From Methylobacterium sp. Leaf99 (GTDB lineage Bacteria; Pseudomonadota; Alphaproteobacteria; Rhizobiales; Beijerinckiaceae): a DNA stretch of 64,000 nucleotides. The stretch lies in contig NZ_LMMU01000001.1 in assembly GCF_001422375.1 (NCBI RefSeq), positions 1,421,481-1,485,480 of the forward strand. Reading direction: 5' to 3'. Positions 10,723-19,498 of this stretch are shown here, one piece after another. The notes beneath the pieces were generated by a model that searched no databases, was not told where the DNA came from, and saw nothing but the letters and a program-made list of their open reading frames with translations. Position 1 is the stretch's first letter. Each line of letters starts with the position of its first letter. The translations under genes and the position numbers were made by a program.

Positions 10723-11469
10723 TCAACCCGCCAGCTTCTCCATCAGGGCCTCGGACAGGGAGAAATTCACGAAGACGTTCTGGACGTCGTCCTGGTCCTC
10801 GATCACCTCGACGAGGCGCAGGAGCTTCTCGCCGGTCTCGTCGTCGACCTCGATGGTGTTCTGCGCCTTCCAGACCAGGGCCGTGCGGCGGGGCTCGCCG
10901 AAGCGCGCTTCCAGCGCCTTGGAGACCTCGCCGTAGGCGTCCTGGGCGCAGACGATCTCGTGGCCGTCCTCGGACGAGCGCACGTCGTCGGCCCCGGCCT
11001 CGATGGCGGCCTCCAGCATGGTGTCGGCATCCGCCACCTTGGCCTCGAACTCCACCACGCCGACATGGTCGAACATGAACGACACCGCGCCGGTCTCGGC
11101 GAGGCTGCCGCCGGACTTGGTGAAGGCCGAACGCACGTCGGAGGCCGTGCGGTTGCGGTTGTCCGTCTGCGCCTCGACGATGATCGCGGCGCCCCCCGGG
11201 CCGTAGCCCTCGTAGCGGATCTCGTCGTAGCTCTCGGCGTCGGCGCCCGAGGCCTTCTTGATGGCGCGCTCGATGTTGTCCTTGGGCACGTTCTCGGCGC
11301 GGGCCGCGATGATGGCGGCGCGCAGGCGGGCGTTCATGGCGGGATCCGGCAGGCCGAGCTTGGCCGCCACGGTGATCTCGCGGGCGAGCTTGCCGAACAT
11401 CTTCGAGCGGACCGCATCGACGCGGCCCTTGCGGTGCATGATGTTCTTGAACTGGGAATGGCCGGCCAT
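10723..11469 (-). CDS. YebC/PmpR-family DNA-binding or translation-factor protein
   Basis: A 248-residue member of the YebC/PmpR/TACO1 family. The N-terminus [23 protein letters not shown] and the internal [24 protein letters not shown] are diagnostic. Members have been described as transcription regulators and, more recently, as factors that relieve ribosome stalling. In many proteobacteria yebC lies next to ruvC; here it is 3 kb upstream of ruvC on the same strand, with glnII and glsA between, another sign that the classical yebC-ruvCAB block has been broken up. Confidence 0.95.
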   Translation of the reverse strand: MAGHSQFKNIMHRKGRVDAVRSKMFGKLAREITVAAKLGLPDPAMNARLRAAIIAARAENVPKDNIERAIKKASGADAESYDEIRYEGYGPGGAAIIVEAQTDNRNRTASDVRSAFTKSGGSLAETGAVSFMFDHVGVVEFEAKVADADTMLEAAIEAGADDVRSSEDGHEIVCAQDAYGEVSKALEARFGEPRRTALVWKAQNTIEVDDETGEKLLRLVEVIEDQDDVQNVFVNFSLSEALMEKLAG

Positions 11470-11611
11470 GGCGTGACCTATCTCGCGAAAAAGAGCGGCG
11501 CCGGATGAGGCCCGAGCCTCCTCGACGGCGCGGGGCATCGGGAATGGGCGGCGGTTATAGGCCGGGGGCGTGCGGCGTGGCAACGCGGGCGGGCCCCGGG
11601 CGTTGACCCAC

Positions 11612-11809
11612 ATGGATATCCCCCATCACGCACCGGCCCGGGCTCCCAGGACAGCACTCGGTGGGCCGGCGTCGCCCCCGGAGGCCATCGCGAACAAACC
11701 CGTCCGCTGGGGCCGCCTCGGGCTCGTCGCTCTCCTTGGGCTCGCGGCCGGCACGATCCTCTTCCCCGCCCCGGCGGAGGGTCGTGGGAACAGGCGCCGC
11801 GGGGCTTAA
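11612..11809 (+). CDS. Possible small single-pass membrane protein
   Basis: An open frame of 65 residues with one hydrophobic segment ([16 protein letters not shown]) flanked by arginines. There is no recognisable family and no strong ribosome-binding site, and it lies in the divergent spacer between the YebC gene and motA. It could be a real small membrane protein or a chance reading frame. Confidence 0.3.
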   Translation: MDIPHHAPARAPRTALGGPASPPEAIANKPVRWGRLGLVALLGLAAGTILFPAPAEGRGNRRRGA

Positions 11810-11827
11810 GGCCCATCCAGCCCCGCG
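11798..11827. terminator. Hairpin upstream of motA
   Basis: CGCGGGGCT and AGCCCCGCG form a 9-bp stem around a 12-base loop, about 65 bases before the motA start. It may terminate any transcript coming from upstream; no clear T-run follows, so the assignment is tentative. Confidence 0.4.
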
Positions 11828-11893
11828 CAAGCCTCTCGCCTTACCTCCGCTGCCTAGCGTGACACGCGTTCACACCGGCGGAGGCCAGAGACC

Positions 11894-12766
11894 TTGGGCA
11901 TTGTCATCGGCCTCGTCATCGGAATCGGCTGCATGCTCGGCGGGTTCGTCGCCATGGGCGGGCACCTCGTGGTGCTCTGGCAGCCGTGGGAGTTCGTGAT
12001 CATCGGGGGCATGGGAGCGGGGGCCTTCGTCATGGCCAACCCGATGAAGACCGTGGTCGATTCCGGCAAGGCGAGCGTCGATGCGCTGACCGGCAAGGTG
12101 CCGAAGCGCAAGGACTACCTCGAACTCCTCGGCCTCCTCCACGCCCTCATGCGCGAGCTGAAGGCCAAGCCCCGCAACGAGGTCGAGCCCCACCTCGACG
12201 ACCCGGCGAACTCCGAGCTGTTCAAGGCCTATCCGACGGTCGCCAAGAACGCCGACCTCGTCCTGTTCATCTGCGACTACGCCCGCCTCATCCTCATCGG
12301 CAACGCCCGCGCCCACGAGATCGAGGCCCTGATGGACGAGGAGATCTCGGGCTATCGCAAGGACCGGCTCAAGCCCTACGGGGCCGTCACCATGGTGGCC
12401 GAGGCGATGCCGGCCCTGGGCATCGTCGCGGCCGTGCTCGGCATCGTGAAGGCCATGGGGGCGCTCGACCAGTCGCCCCAGATCCTCGGCGGCCTCATCG
12501 GCGCGGCGCTGGTGGGCACGTTCTTCGGCGTCTTCATGTCCTACGGCGTGCTCGCGCCGTTCGCGACCAAGATCAAGGTGATCCGCGAGAAGCAGGCCCA
12601 TGTCTACATCATCGTCAAGCAGAGCCTGCTCGCCTACATGAGCGGGGCGGTGCCGCAGATCGCCGTCGAGCACGGCCGCAAGGGCATCTCCCTCGGCGAC
12701 CGCCCCACCATCGACGAAGTCGAGAACGCCACCGTGAACGGCGGCGCCCAGCGCGAGGCCGCCTGA
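11894..12766 (+). CDS. motA: Flagellar motor stator protein MotA
   Basis: A 290-residue inner-membrane stator subunit that, with MotB, couples proton flow to flagellar rotation. Four hydrophobic segments are visible (about residues 2-20, 32-48, 170-190 and 202-222), with the conserved cytoplasmic loop (YRKDRLKPYGAVTMVAEAMPALGIVAAVLGIV). The coding frame opens with TTG, giving MGIVIGLVIGIGCMLGG after initiation; no ATG fits the family N-terminus. It begins a tight operon with fliM (2-base gap). motB is not in the window, so the stator genes are separated. Confidence 0.95.
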   Translation: MGIVIGLVIGIGCMLGGFVAMGGHLVVLWQPWEFVIIGGMGAGAFVMANPMKTVVDSGKASVDALTGKVPKRKDYLELLGLLHALMRELKAKPRNEVEPHLDDPANSELFKAYPTVAKNADLVLFICDYARLILIGNARAHEIEALMDEEISGYRKDRLKPYGAVTMVAEAMPALGIVAAVLGIVKAMGALDQSPQILGGLIGAALVGTFFGVFMSYGVLAPFATKIKVIREKQAHVYIIVKQSLLAYMSGAVPQIAVEHGRKGISLGDRPTIDEVENATVNGGAQREAA

Positions 12767-12768
12767 CC

Positions 12769-13707
12769 ATGGACACGCCAGAGGGTTCCTCCGGCCAGAA
12801 GGGGCCGAGCACCGATCTCCGCGCCCGCCTCATCGAGGCCGGCGGCCTGTCCCTCGACCGGCTGCCCATGCTCAGCGTGGTGTTCGACCGCCTGACCACG
12901 GGCTGCTCGGACAACCTCAAGCACCTCGTCGCCTCGCCGGTGCACTTCTCCCTCGGCGGCATCCAGAGCGGGCGCATCGGCGAGATGCTCGACGCCTACG
13001 ACACCAACGCCATCGCGGGTCTCTTCCACGCCCCCGAATGGGACAGCCACATCCTCGTCGGCCTCGACCGCGACTTCGTCTTCACCATGGTCGAGGTGCT
13101 GCTGGGCTCGGATGGCGGCGAGCCGCGGGTGGAGGACGAGCGCCCGTTCTCCGGCATCGAGACGCGCATCGCCCAGATCGTGCTGGAACAGGTCGGCAAG
13201 GCGCTGGAATCCTCGTTCTCCCTCGTGGCAGCCACGCCGTTCCGCCTCGAACGCACGGAGACCCGCATGGAGTTCGCCGTCATCGGCGGCCGCGGCAACA
13301 AGGCGGTGGAGGCCAAATTCCTGCTCCAGGCCCTCAACCGCAGCGGCGAGATGTTCCTCATCATCCCGCAATCGGTGATCAACCCCATGCGCCCGAGCCT
13401 GTCGAAGGTGCTCACCGTCGACTCGGCCGCCCGCGATCCGAAATGGACCCAGCAGATGGCAGCCGAGGTGCAGAAGGCCGAGGTGACCCTCCGCGCCGTC
13501 CTGGAGGAGCGCACCCTGACGCTCGGCGAGATCTCCGAGCTCAAGGTCGGCCAGGTCATCGGGCTCGACGCCACCCCCACCACCCGGGTGAAGCTCGAGG
13601 GCAACGACAGGCCGCTGTTCTGGTGCCATATGGGGCAGGCGCAGGGCTCCTACGTCCTGCGCATCGACGAAGCCATCGCCCCCGAGAAGGAAGGCCTCGT
13701 GCCATAA
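12769..13707 (+). CDS. fliM: Flagellar motor switch protein FliM
   Basis: A 312-residue C-ring component that receives CheY-P and transmits the switch to FliG. The middle CheC-like domain (SPVHFSLGG..., VDVLLGS-like VEVLLGSDGG, SGIETRIAQIVLEQ) and the C-terminal SpoA domain (EERTLTLGEISELKVGQVIGL...LEGNDRPLFWCHMGQAQGSYVLRI) are clear. The N-terminal CheY-binding segment is short and atypical, as in other alphaproteobacteria. It starts 2 bases after motA and its TAA stop abuts the following DUF6468-like frame. Confidence 0.95.
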   Translation: MDTPEGSSGQKGPSTDLRARLIEAGGLSLDRLPMLSVVFDRLTTGCSDNLKHLVASPVHFSLGGIQSGRIGEMLDAYDTNAIAGLFHAPEWDSHILVGLDRDFVFTMVEVLLGSDGGEPRVEDERPFSGIETRIAQIVLEQVGKALESSFSLVAATPFRLERTETRMEFAVIGGRGNKAVEAKFLLQALNRSGEMFLIIPQSVINPMRPSLSKVLTVDSAARDPKWTQQMAAEVQKAEVTLRAVLEERTLTLGEISELKVGQVIGLDATPTTRVKLEGNDRPLFWCHMGQAQGSYVLRIDEAIAPEKEGLVP

Positions 13708-13712
13708 CGCCG

Positions 13713-14012
13713 CTGGTTGACACCATCCTGCTCGTCGCCCTCATCGCGACGAGCGCCTGCGTGGTGCCGATGTACCTCAAGCTGAAGCGCCTCGACCGGA
13801 CCCAGGCCGAGTACGGCCGCATCCTCACCCAGTCGGGCCACGCCCTGAACCAGGCCGGCGAGGCCGTGCGCGGCTTCAGCACGGAGGGGCGGGCGATCCT
13901 GGAGGCCCTCGACGGGAAGATCGAGGAGGCGCGCGCCACCCTCTCCGCCCTGGAGGCGGGCCGGCGGGCCCTGGCGAGCGACTTCGATCGGCAGACGCGG
14001 GTCGGCGGTTGA
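13713..14012 (+). CDS. DUF6468-like membrane-anchored flagellar operon protein
   Basis: A frame of about 99 residues between fliM and fliN with an N-terminal hydrophobic helix (DTILLVALIATSACVVPMYL) followed by a long amphipathic, probably coiled-coil region (LNQAGEAVRGFSTEGRAILEALDGKIEEARATLSALEAG). Size, topology and position fit the DUF6468 proteins found in alphaproteobacterial C-ring operons, whose function is unknown. There is no ATG, GTG or TTG at the expected start; CTG at 13713 or even ATA at 13704 (overlapping the fliM stop) are the only nearby options, so the start is uncertain and the gene may depend on coupling to fliM translation. Confidence 0.68.
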   Translation: MVDTILLVALIATSACVVPMYLKLKRLDRTQAEYGRILTQSGHALNQAGEAVRGFSTEGRAILEALDGKIEEARATLSALEAGRRALASDFDRQTRVGG

Positions 14013-14085
14013 CCGCGGCATCCCTTCGTCCGACCCTGATCCCCGACGCCTTTGACCCCCGACGCCACCCCCTGACGAGCGGACG

Positions 14086-14457
14086 ATGAGCAACAGCCCC
14101 TTCGACGACGCCCCCCCGGCGGGCATCGCTCCCGTCTTCCCGAGCGTGGCGCCGGCCGCCGCCCCGGCCGCCGAGGCCCGCATCGGCGACACCCGCAACA
14201 TCGATTCGATCCTGCGCATTCCGGTCCTCATCCAGGTGGTGCTCGGCTCGGCGACCATGCCGGTGGCCGACCTGATGAAGCTCGGGCGCGGCGCCATCGT
14301 CTCCCTCGACCACCGGGTCGGCGAGCCCGTGGACGTCACCGTCAACGGGCGCGTGGTCGCCCGCGGCGAGATCGTCGTGGTGGAAGAGGACAATTCCCGC
14401 TTCGGGGTCTCCCTGACGGAGATCGTCGGCCCGGCCGATTCCGGACAGAATGGCTGA
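14086..14457 (+). CDS. fliN: Flagellar motor switch protein FliN
   Basis: A 123-residue SpoA-domain protein that forms the base of the C-ring and interacts with FliM and the export apparatus. After an Ala/Pro-rich linker (residues 8-30), the conserved core runs from ILRIPVLIQVVLGSATMPVADLMKLGRGAIVSLD to the end (NGRVVARGEIVVVEEDNSRFGVSLTEIV). Its last 8 bases overlap the start of fliG, indicating translational coupling. Confidence 0.95.
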   Translation: MSNSPFDDAPPAGIAPVFPSVAPAAAPAAEARIGDTRNIDSILRIPVLIQVVLGSATMPVADLMKLGRGAIVSLDHRVGEPVDVTVNGRVVARGEIVVVEEDNSRFGVSLTEIVGPADSGQNG

Positions 14458-15505
14458 CCCGATGAGCGTGGGCAGCGTGCCGATCCCCCAGAAATCCCCG
14501 GGACTCCCGCGCCAGCTCGCCCCCGTGGACGAGGTCGCGGACCTGCTGCTCGCCATGGGCAAGCCGGCGGCCGGCCGCCTGCTGAAGTACTTCGAGGCCG
14601 ACGAGATCAAGCGCATCACCCGCTCGGCGATGCAGCTCGGCTCCGTCAGTGCCCATCAGCTCGACACCATCGTGGATGCGTTCTCGGGCGAGTTCTCCAA
14701 CGGTGGCAGCCTCATCGGCACCGTACAGGAAGTCGAGAAGCTTCTCACCGGCCTGATCCCGGCCGCCCAGCTCGCCGAGATCCTCGCCGATGTGCGCGGT
14801 GATTCCACCCGGTCCGTCTGGGACCGGATGTCGGAGGTCTCCGAGACCGTCCTGGCGAGCACCCTCGTCAAGGAGCATCCCCAGACGGCGGCCCTGATCC
14901 TGTCGCGGATCAAGCCGGCCACCGCCGCCAAGGTGATGGCCCACCTGCCCCTGCCCCTGCGCAACACGGTGATGCGCCGGATGCTGACGTTCAAGCCCGT
15001 GGTCGACGAGATCATGCAGTCGGTCCAGCGTGCCCTGCACGAGGACTTCCTCATCAACGGCTCGCGCAATTCGGGGGCCGACACCCACGCCAAGATGGCC
15101 GACATCATCAACAAGATGGAGCGCACGCAGATCGACGACGTGCTGACGAGCCTGGGGGAATCCCGTCCCAAATCCGTGGAGATCCTCAAGGGCCTGCTGT
15201 TCACCTTCGACGACATCGTCAAGCTGGCGCCCCGCGCGCGCACCACCCTGTTCGACGCCGTGCCCAACGACCGCCTCGTCATGGCCCTCAAGGGCACGGA
15301 CGCGGAGTTCCGCACCGTGGTCCTCGGCGCCCTCTCGGCCCGGGTGAAGCGGATGGTCGAGCACGAGCTCAACGGCGGCGAGCCGGCGGCGCAGAAGGAC
15401 GTGCTGGAGGCCCGCCGCTCCATCACCGATCTCGCCATGGAGATGGCCGGGCGCGGCGACATCGAGATCAACGCCGGAGGCGAGGTTGAGCCCCTCGTCC
15501 GCTGA
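14450..15505 (+). CDS. fliG: Flagellar motor switch protein FliG
   Basis: A 351-residue C-ring protein that contacts MotA and generates torque. The N-terminal domain (VADLLLAMGKPAAGRLLKYF), the middle domain (EHPQTAALILSRIKPATAAKVMAHLP, the EHPQ motif) and the C-terminal charged torque helix (VPNDRLVMALKGTDAEFRTVVLGALSARVKRMVEHEL) are all present. The frame overlaps fliN by 8 bases; a second ATG at 14462 would remove this overlap. flhB follows after about 50 bases. Confidence 0.96.
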   Translation: MADPMSVGSVPIPQKSPGLPRQLAPVDEVADLLLAMGKPAAGRLLKYFEADEIKRITRSAMQLGSVSAHQLDTIVDAFSGEFSNGGSLIGTVQEVEKLLTGLIPAAQLAEILADVRGDSTRSVWDRMSEVSETVLASTLVKEHPQTAALILSRIKPATAAKVMAHLPLPLRNTVMRRMLTFKPVVDEIMQSVQRALHEDFLINGSRNSGADTHAKMADIINKMERTQIDDVLTSLGESRPKSVEILKGLLFTFDDIVKLAPRARTTLFDAVPNDRLVMALKGTDAEFRTVVLGALSARVKRMVEHELNGGEPAAQKDVLEARRSITDLAMEMAGRGDIEINAGGEVEPLVR

Positions 15506-15558
15506 GGGCGGCGAGCCCGTGACCGGCGAAATCACGGTCCGGCCACGCGGCCGCCCGC

Positions 15559-16617
15559 ATGTCTGACGATCAGGAGAGCAAGACCGAGGACGCCACCGAG
15601 AAGCGGGTGCGCGACGCCGTGGAGAAGGGCGACGTCCCGTTCTCCCGCGAGGCGCCGGTCTTCGCCTCGATCCTCGGGCTGCTCATCGCGCTCAGCCTCG
15701 TGGTGCGCGACGGGACCGGCCCCCTGGTCCGCGACCTCATCCCGTTCATCGACCACCCGCGCGACTTCGCCCTCGGGAACAGCCAGGACGCCGCCATGAT
15801 CCTCCAGGGCACCGCCCTGGCGGCGGCCCGGTTCCTGATCCCGATTCTGGCGATCCTGGGCGGGTGCAGCCTCGTCGCCTCCCTGGTGCAGAACGTGCCG
15901 AGCGTGGTGGGCGAGCGCATCCGGCCGCAATGGTCCAGGATCTCGCTCGCCAAGGGCTGGGGACGGATCTTCGGAAAATCGGGTCAGGTCGAATTCCTGA
16001 AATCGCTCTTTAAATTCTTGAGCGTCACCGTCGTCGCCCTGCTGCTCCTGCGCTCGGAGGGCAACAAAGCCGTGAATGCCATGTTCTCCGACCCGAGCCA
16101 GATCCCCGACCTGATCCTCACCGTGGCGATCCGCCTCGTGTCGGTGGTCAGCATCGCCACCATCGTCATCGTGGCGGCCGACCTCGTCTGGTCGCGCCTG
16201 CGCTGGCAGCGCTCGATCCGCATGTCGAAGCAGGATCTCAAGGACGAGCACAAGCAGTCCGAGGGCGATCCCCTGGTCAAGGGCCGCCTGCGGTCCATGG
16301 CACAGGACCGCTCGCGCAAGCGCATGCTCGCAAACGTGAAGAACGCCACCCTAGTCATCGCCAACCCGACCCACTACGCCATTGCCTTGCGCTATGCCCG
16401 CGACGAACAGCCCGCGCCCCTGGTTCTCGCCAAGGGCAAGGATCTCCTAGCCCTGCGCATCCGTGAAATCGCCGAGGCGAACGGCATTCCGGTGGTGGAA
16501 GACAAGCCTCTCGCAAGGTCCCTGTATGACAGTGTCGAAGTCGATCAGATGATTCCGGCGGAGTTCTACAGCGCAGTGGCCCAAGTCCTGTTCTTCCTGT
16601 TCTCGAAAGCCCGCTGA
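15559..16617 (+). CDS. flhB: Flagellar type III export protein FlhB
   Basis: A 352-residue export-gate protein. The N-terminal half has four membrane segments; the cytoplasmic domain contains the autocleavage motif NPTH at residues 269-272, at nearly the same position as in enteric FlhB. Cleavage between Asn269 and Pro270 switches export from rod/hook to filament substrates. The leader TEDATEKRVRDAVEKGDVPFSRE is typical. Its TGA overlaps the next gene by one base (TGATG). Confidence 0.96.
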   Translation: MSDDQESKTEDATEKRVRDAVEKGDVPFSREAPVFASILGLLIALSLVVRDGTGPLVRDLIPFIDHPRDFALGNSQDAAMILQGTALAAARFLIPILAILGGCSLVASLVQNVPSVVGERIRPQWSRISLAKGWGRIFGKSGQVEFLKSLFKFLSVTVVALLLLRSEGNKAVNAMFSDPSQIPDLILTVAIRLVSVVSIATIVIVAADLVWSRLRWQRSIRMSKQDLKDEHKQSEGDPLVKGRLRSMAQDRSRKRMLANVKNATLVIANPTHYAIALRYARDEQPAPLVLAKGKDLLALRIREIAEANGIPVVEDKPLARSLYDSVEVDQMIPAEFYSAVAQVLFFLFSKAR

Positions 16618-17072
16618 TGAGCGCTCGTCCCACGTTGGAATCGAGCGGCACCGAAGATGTGCTCGCAGCGGCCGAGCGCGTCTTCGCCACGGCGATCCGC
16701 GACTTCATCGCCGAACTCTGTCTCCTCGACGGCGGCATCCTCATCGGATGGGTGCAGGGCGGGCGCCACGGCAACATCGCCGACCTCGTCGCCTCCTCGG
16801 CCGAGCCGTTCTTCAAGGAGGCCACCATCGCGTATGCCGACGGGGCCGACGTGCGCTTCGACTGGGGGCGCTCGCTCACCGTGGTCCTCGACATGGAGTT
16901 CGTCACCGCGCCCGTGACGGTGTTCTTCAAGCTCGTCCTCGACGGCGTCTATGTCGGCGTCGCGATCCAGCGCATCCTGGCCGACCAGGAGGGCGACACG
17001 GGGCCGGGCTTCTGCCTCGACGGCTTCGCCAGCGCCCTCGACGGCGCCCGGATCGCCCCCGCGGCGGTCTGA
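16617..17072 (+). CDS. Uncharacterised protein coupled to flhB
   Basis: A 151-residue soluble protein with no family I recognise. It begins within the flhB stop (TGATG overlap), so it is very likely co-translated with flagellar genes. It has no signal peptide or membrane helix. The composition is mixed alpha/beta with a repeated pattern of hydrophobic strands (LDGGILIGWVQGG, SLTVVLDMEFVTAPVTVFFKLVLDGVYVGVAIQ). A role as a chaperone or accessory factor of export or the C-ring is possible from context alone. Confidence 0.75.
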   Translation: MSARPTLESSGTEDVLAAAERVFATAIRDFIAELCLLDGGILIGWVQGGRHGNIADLVASSAEPFFKEATIAYADGADVRFDWGRSLTVVLDMEFVTAPVTVFFKLVLDGVYVGVAIQRILADQEGDTGPGFCLDGFASALDGARIAPAAV

Positions 17073-17472
17073 ATCCGCCCGGAGGCGCGCGGCGCGCAGC
17101 CGCCCGGATCGCCCTCCATCGATACAACCAAGACTTGATCTCCCACCTGCTCCAATGGACTCAGGATGGGACGATCGGTGACCTATGTCAGACAGGCCAT
17201 TGACCTGCCTTCGTGCGCCGGACATGGATAGTCCAGCGGGCACGAATCACCATGCGATGAAGAACTTCGGACGAGACCGTACAGAATGCTGGACAGATAT
17301 CAGCATATTTAAGGGAAAAACTTGATTTCCCGATAAAACGAACTGTCTTCCCGAACCAATCCAAACACATCCTGGGAAAAATCGACCCGCGGCTTGGAAT
17401 GGGGAAGACGTAAACCGAATGCAAGCGATGTGTGATTGTCGGCCGGAGCCTGGTCGTCTGGGGAGGCGGTAG
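17073..17472. other. 400-base spacer between the flagellar operon and ftcR
   Basis: No credible gene was found on either strand; the minus-strand open frames have no family features. The middle part (about 17,270-17,350) is less GC-rich than the flanks and probably carries the ftcR promoter. I could not define an operator. Confidence 0.4.
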
Positions 17473-18162
17473 ATGTATATCTTGGTCGACACCCGGCAAT
17501 CGGTGAATGCCGGGTACAAGGCCAGCTTCGACCGGGAGGGCATCTCTTCCCTCGGTCTGGCGCCGGACGAGTTCGCCAACTGGTTTCAGGCCTCGTCGCG
17601 CCTCGACCGCGAAGCGATCCAGGGCTTCCTGCTGGGTGATTTCGAGGACCGGGCCAAGTGTGCCGGCGCCATCCGCAGGCTCTCCCGCGCGCCGATCATC
17701 GCGCTGAGCGACGTGCGCTCCCTCGACCAGACCCTACTGTTGTTCGAGGCCGGCATCGACGACGTGCTGCCGAAACCCGTCCATGTCCGCGAAATCCTGG
17801 CCCGGTCCGAGGCGATCTGGCGCCGGGTCAACGGCGGCGCGCCCCTGACGCCCCGCGACATGCCGCCGGTCCCCACGGACCGCCTCAGGGTGTTCTTCGA
17901 CGGGCGCGACCCCGAGGTGGACGGCGAAGCCCTGTCCCTGCCGCGCCGCGAGCGCCACATCCTCGAATGCCTCGTGCGCAACCGGGGCAAGCGGATGACC
18001 AAGACCCAGATCTACAACGTGGTCTACGGCGTCTACAGCAACGGCGTCGAGGAGAGCGTCATCGAGGGGCACGTGAGCAAGCTGCGCAAGAAGCTCGCAA
18101 CCCGCCTCGGCTTCGACCCCATCGAGGCCAAGCGTTTCATGGGCTACACGTTCGTCGGGTAG
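17473..18162 (+). CDS. ftcR: Flagellar transcriptional regulator FtcR (OmpR-type)
   Basis: A 229-residue atypical two-component regulator. Residues 1-120 form a receiver-like domain beginning MYILVDTRQSVNAGYKASFDREGI, and residues about 135-229 a winged-helix DNA-binding domain (LPRRERHILECLVRNRGKRMTKTQIYNVVYG, then SKLRKKL...GYTFVG). The N-terminus and overall length match FtcR of Brucella and Rem of Sinorhizobium, which activate flagellar genes. The phospho-acceptor region is not canonical, so control may not depend on phosphorylation. It follows the C-ring operon, as expected for this family. Confidence 0.85.
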   Translation: MYILVDTRQSVNAGYKASFDREGISSLGLAPDEFANWFQASSRLDREAIQGFLLGDFEDRAKCAGAIRRLSRAPIIALSDVRSLDQTLLLFEAGIDDVLPKPVHVREILARSEAIWRRVNGGAPLTPRDMPPVPTDRLRVFFDGRDPEVDGEALSLPRRERHILECLVRNRGKRMTKTQIYNVVYGVYSNGVEESVIEGHVSKLRKKLATRLGFDPIEAKRFMGYTFVG

Positions 18163-18703
18163 GGCCGGCGCCGGACGCACCGGACGGGTACATGCGGACC
18201 TGAACGAGACGCCCCCCCGCGGTCGTCGGCATCGGCGGGCGTGCACGGCCGGGAGGTGGCCTCGATGTCGATGGCCACGGGGCATCCCGAACCTTATTGC
18301 CGAGTCTTCTTGCGTTTGCCCCATCGACGCCGGCCGCTCGCCGCGTCGGATGGAGTCTTGATCGTCCGGCCGGCAAAGTGGCGTTCGCGAGACCGAGATC
18401 GCCCCCCTCAAACCGCGCGGTGACCGGCCCGTATCAAATCCAAAAATAGTAATAAATTCCTGTCTTATATTAGATAGATAACCCGTTTACAGGGCCGAGT
18501 TTGCTTGTTATCCAAGAGCCTACGGACGGTTCGGACCGATCTCGCTGTCGCACCATAACCCTCGGTTGCGGCACGAGATTCCGCCAATTCACGGTGGCCC
18601 GGGCTATGGGTCGCAGGCGCGCCGGACGTCCGGGTGAAAAGCGGCATCAGACCGCTCACGGAAATGGAATGGCCGCCATGCGGGTGGCTGAAGGGAGGAT
18701 GCT
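18163..18703. other. 541-base regulatory spacer before the ABC importer
   Basis: No gene is supported here. An A/T-rich block at about 18,430-18,490 contains a GntR-type half-palindrome (annotated separately) and is the likely promoter region for the downstream importer operon. This marks the left edge of the sulfonate island. Confidence 0.5.
18462..18475. promoter_or_regulatory. Putative GntR operator upstream of the ABC importer
   Basis: GTCTTATATTAGAT shares its left eight bases with the operator-like palindrome upstream of suyA (GTCTTATACAAGAC) and is itself an imperfect dyad. It lies about 230 bases before the importer ATPase gene in an A/T-rich segment. Confidence 0.55.
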
Positions 18704-19498
18704 ATGAGCTTGGCAACAAGCCTGCCATCGGACTTCACTGAGCCCCTGCTCGACGTCGATGGCGTCACACTCCGGTACAAGACGCCCCATCATCTCGTCA
18801 CGGCCACCTACCGGGTCAGCTTCCAGGTGTTTCCGAGCGACCGGTTCGTCCTGCTCGGGCCATCGGGATGCGGAAAATCCACGCTCCTGAAATCGGTCGG
18901 CGGCTACATGGCCCCGACGGAGGGCCAGATCCGCCTGAAGAATCAGGTCGTCACCGAGCCCGGACCGGACCGGATGATGGTGTTCCAGGAATTCGATCAG
19001 CTCCTGCCCTGGAAGACCGTGCGCCAGAACGTGGCCTTCGCCCTCGAGGCGTCGGGGCGCCTGGCGGGCCGCGCCGCCGACGAGCGGGCGATGCACTACA
19101 TCGACAAGGTCAACCTCAGCGCCTTCGCCGACAGCTATCCGCACATGCTGTCGGGCGGCATGAAGCAGCGCGTGGCCATCGCCCGGGGCATGGCGATGGA
19201 ACCCGACATCCTCCTGATGGACGAACCCTTCGCGGCGCTGGACGCCCTGACGCGCCGGCGGATGCAGGACGAGCTCCTGGCCCTGTGGGAGGAGACCCGC
19301 TTCACGGTCCTGTTCGTCACCCACTCGATCCCCGAGGCCATCAAGATCGGCTCGCGCATCCTGCTGCTCTCGCCCCATCCCGGCGAGGTCAAGGCCGAGC
19401 TCAACACGGCCGGCTCACCGCAGGACGTGCTCCTGCTGGAGCAACGCATCCACCAAATGCTGTTTTCCGAAGAGATCAAGGAGGCAGAGAATGTCTAG
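18704..19498 (+). CDS. ABC importer ATPase, Ssu/Tau (sulfonate/nitrate) family
   Basis: A 264-residue ATPase of the taurine/sulfonate/nitrate importer group. Walker A GPSGCGKST is at residues 52-60, the Q-loop in VFQEFDQLLPWKTV, the signature LSGGMKQRVAIARG and Walker B ILLMDEPFAALD follow. It energises uptake through the permease encoded next, whose start overlaps by 8 bases; the substrate-binding protein gene lies 840 bases downstream beyond the regulator. The ATG at 18704 has a strong GGGAGG site. Substrate is inferred as a sulfonate from the catabolic genes nearby. Confidence 0.92.
   Translation: MSLATSLPSDFTEPLLDVDGVTLRYKTPHHLVTATYRVSFQVFPSDRFVLLGPSGCGKSTLLKSVGGYMAPTEGQIRLKNQVVTEPGPDRMMVFQEFDQLLPWKTVRQNVAFALEASGRLAGRAADERAMHYIDKVNLSAFADSYPHMLSGGMKQRVAIARGMAMEPDILLMDEPFAALDALTRRRMQDELLALWEETRFTVLFVTHSIPEAIKIGSRILLLSPHPGEVKAELNTAGSPQDVLLLEQRIHQMLFSEEIKEAENV

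Noticed and set aside
17188..17499. Minus-strand open frame in the spacer before ftcR
   Set aside because: No ribosome-binding site, family similarity or coding-like composition; it also overlaps the ftcR start.
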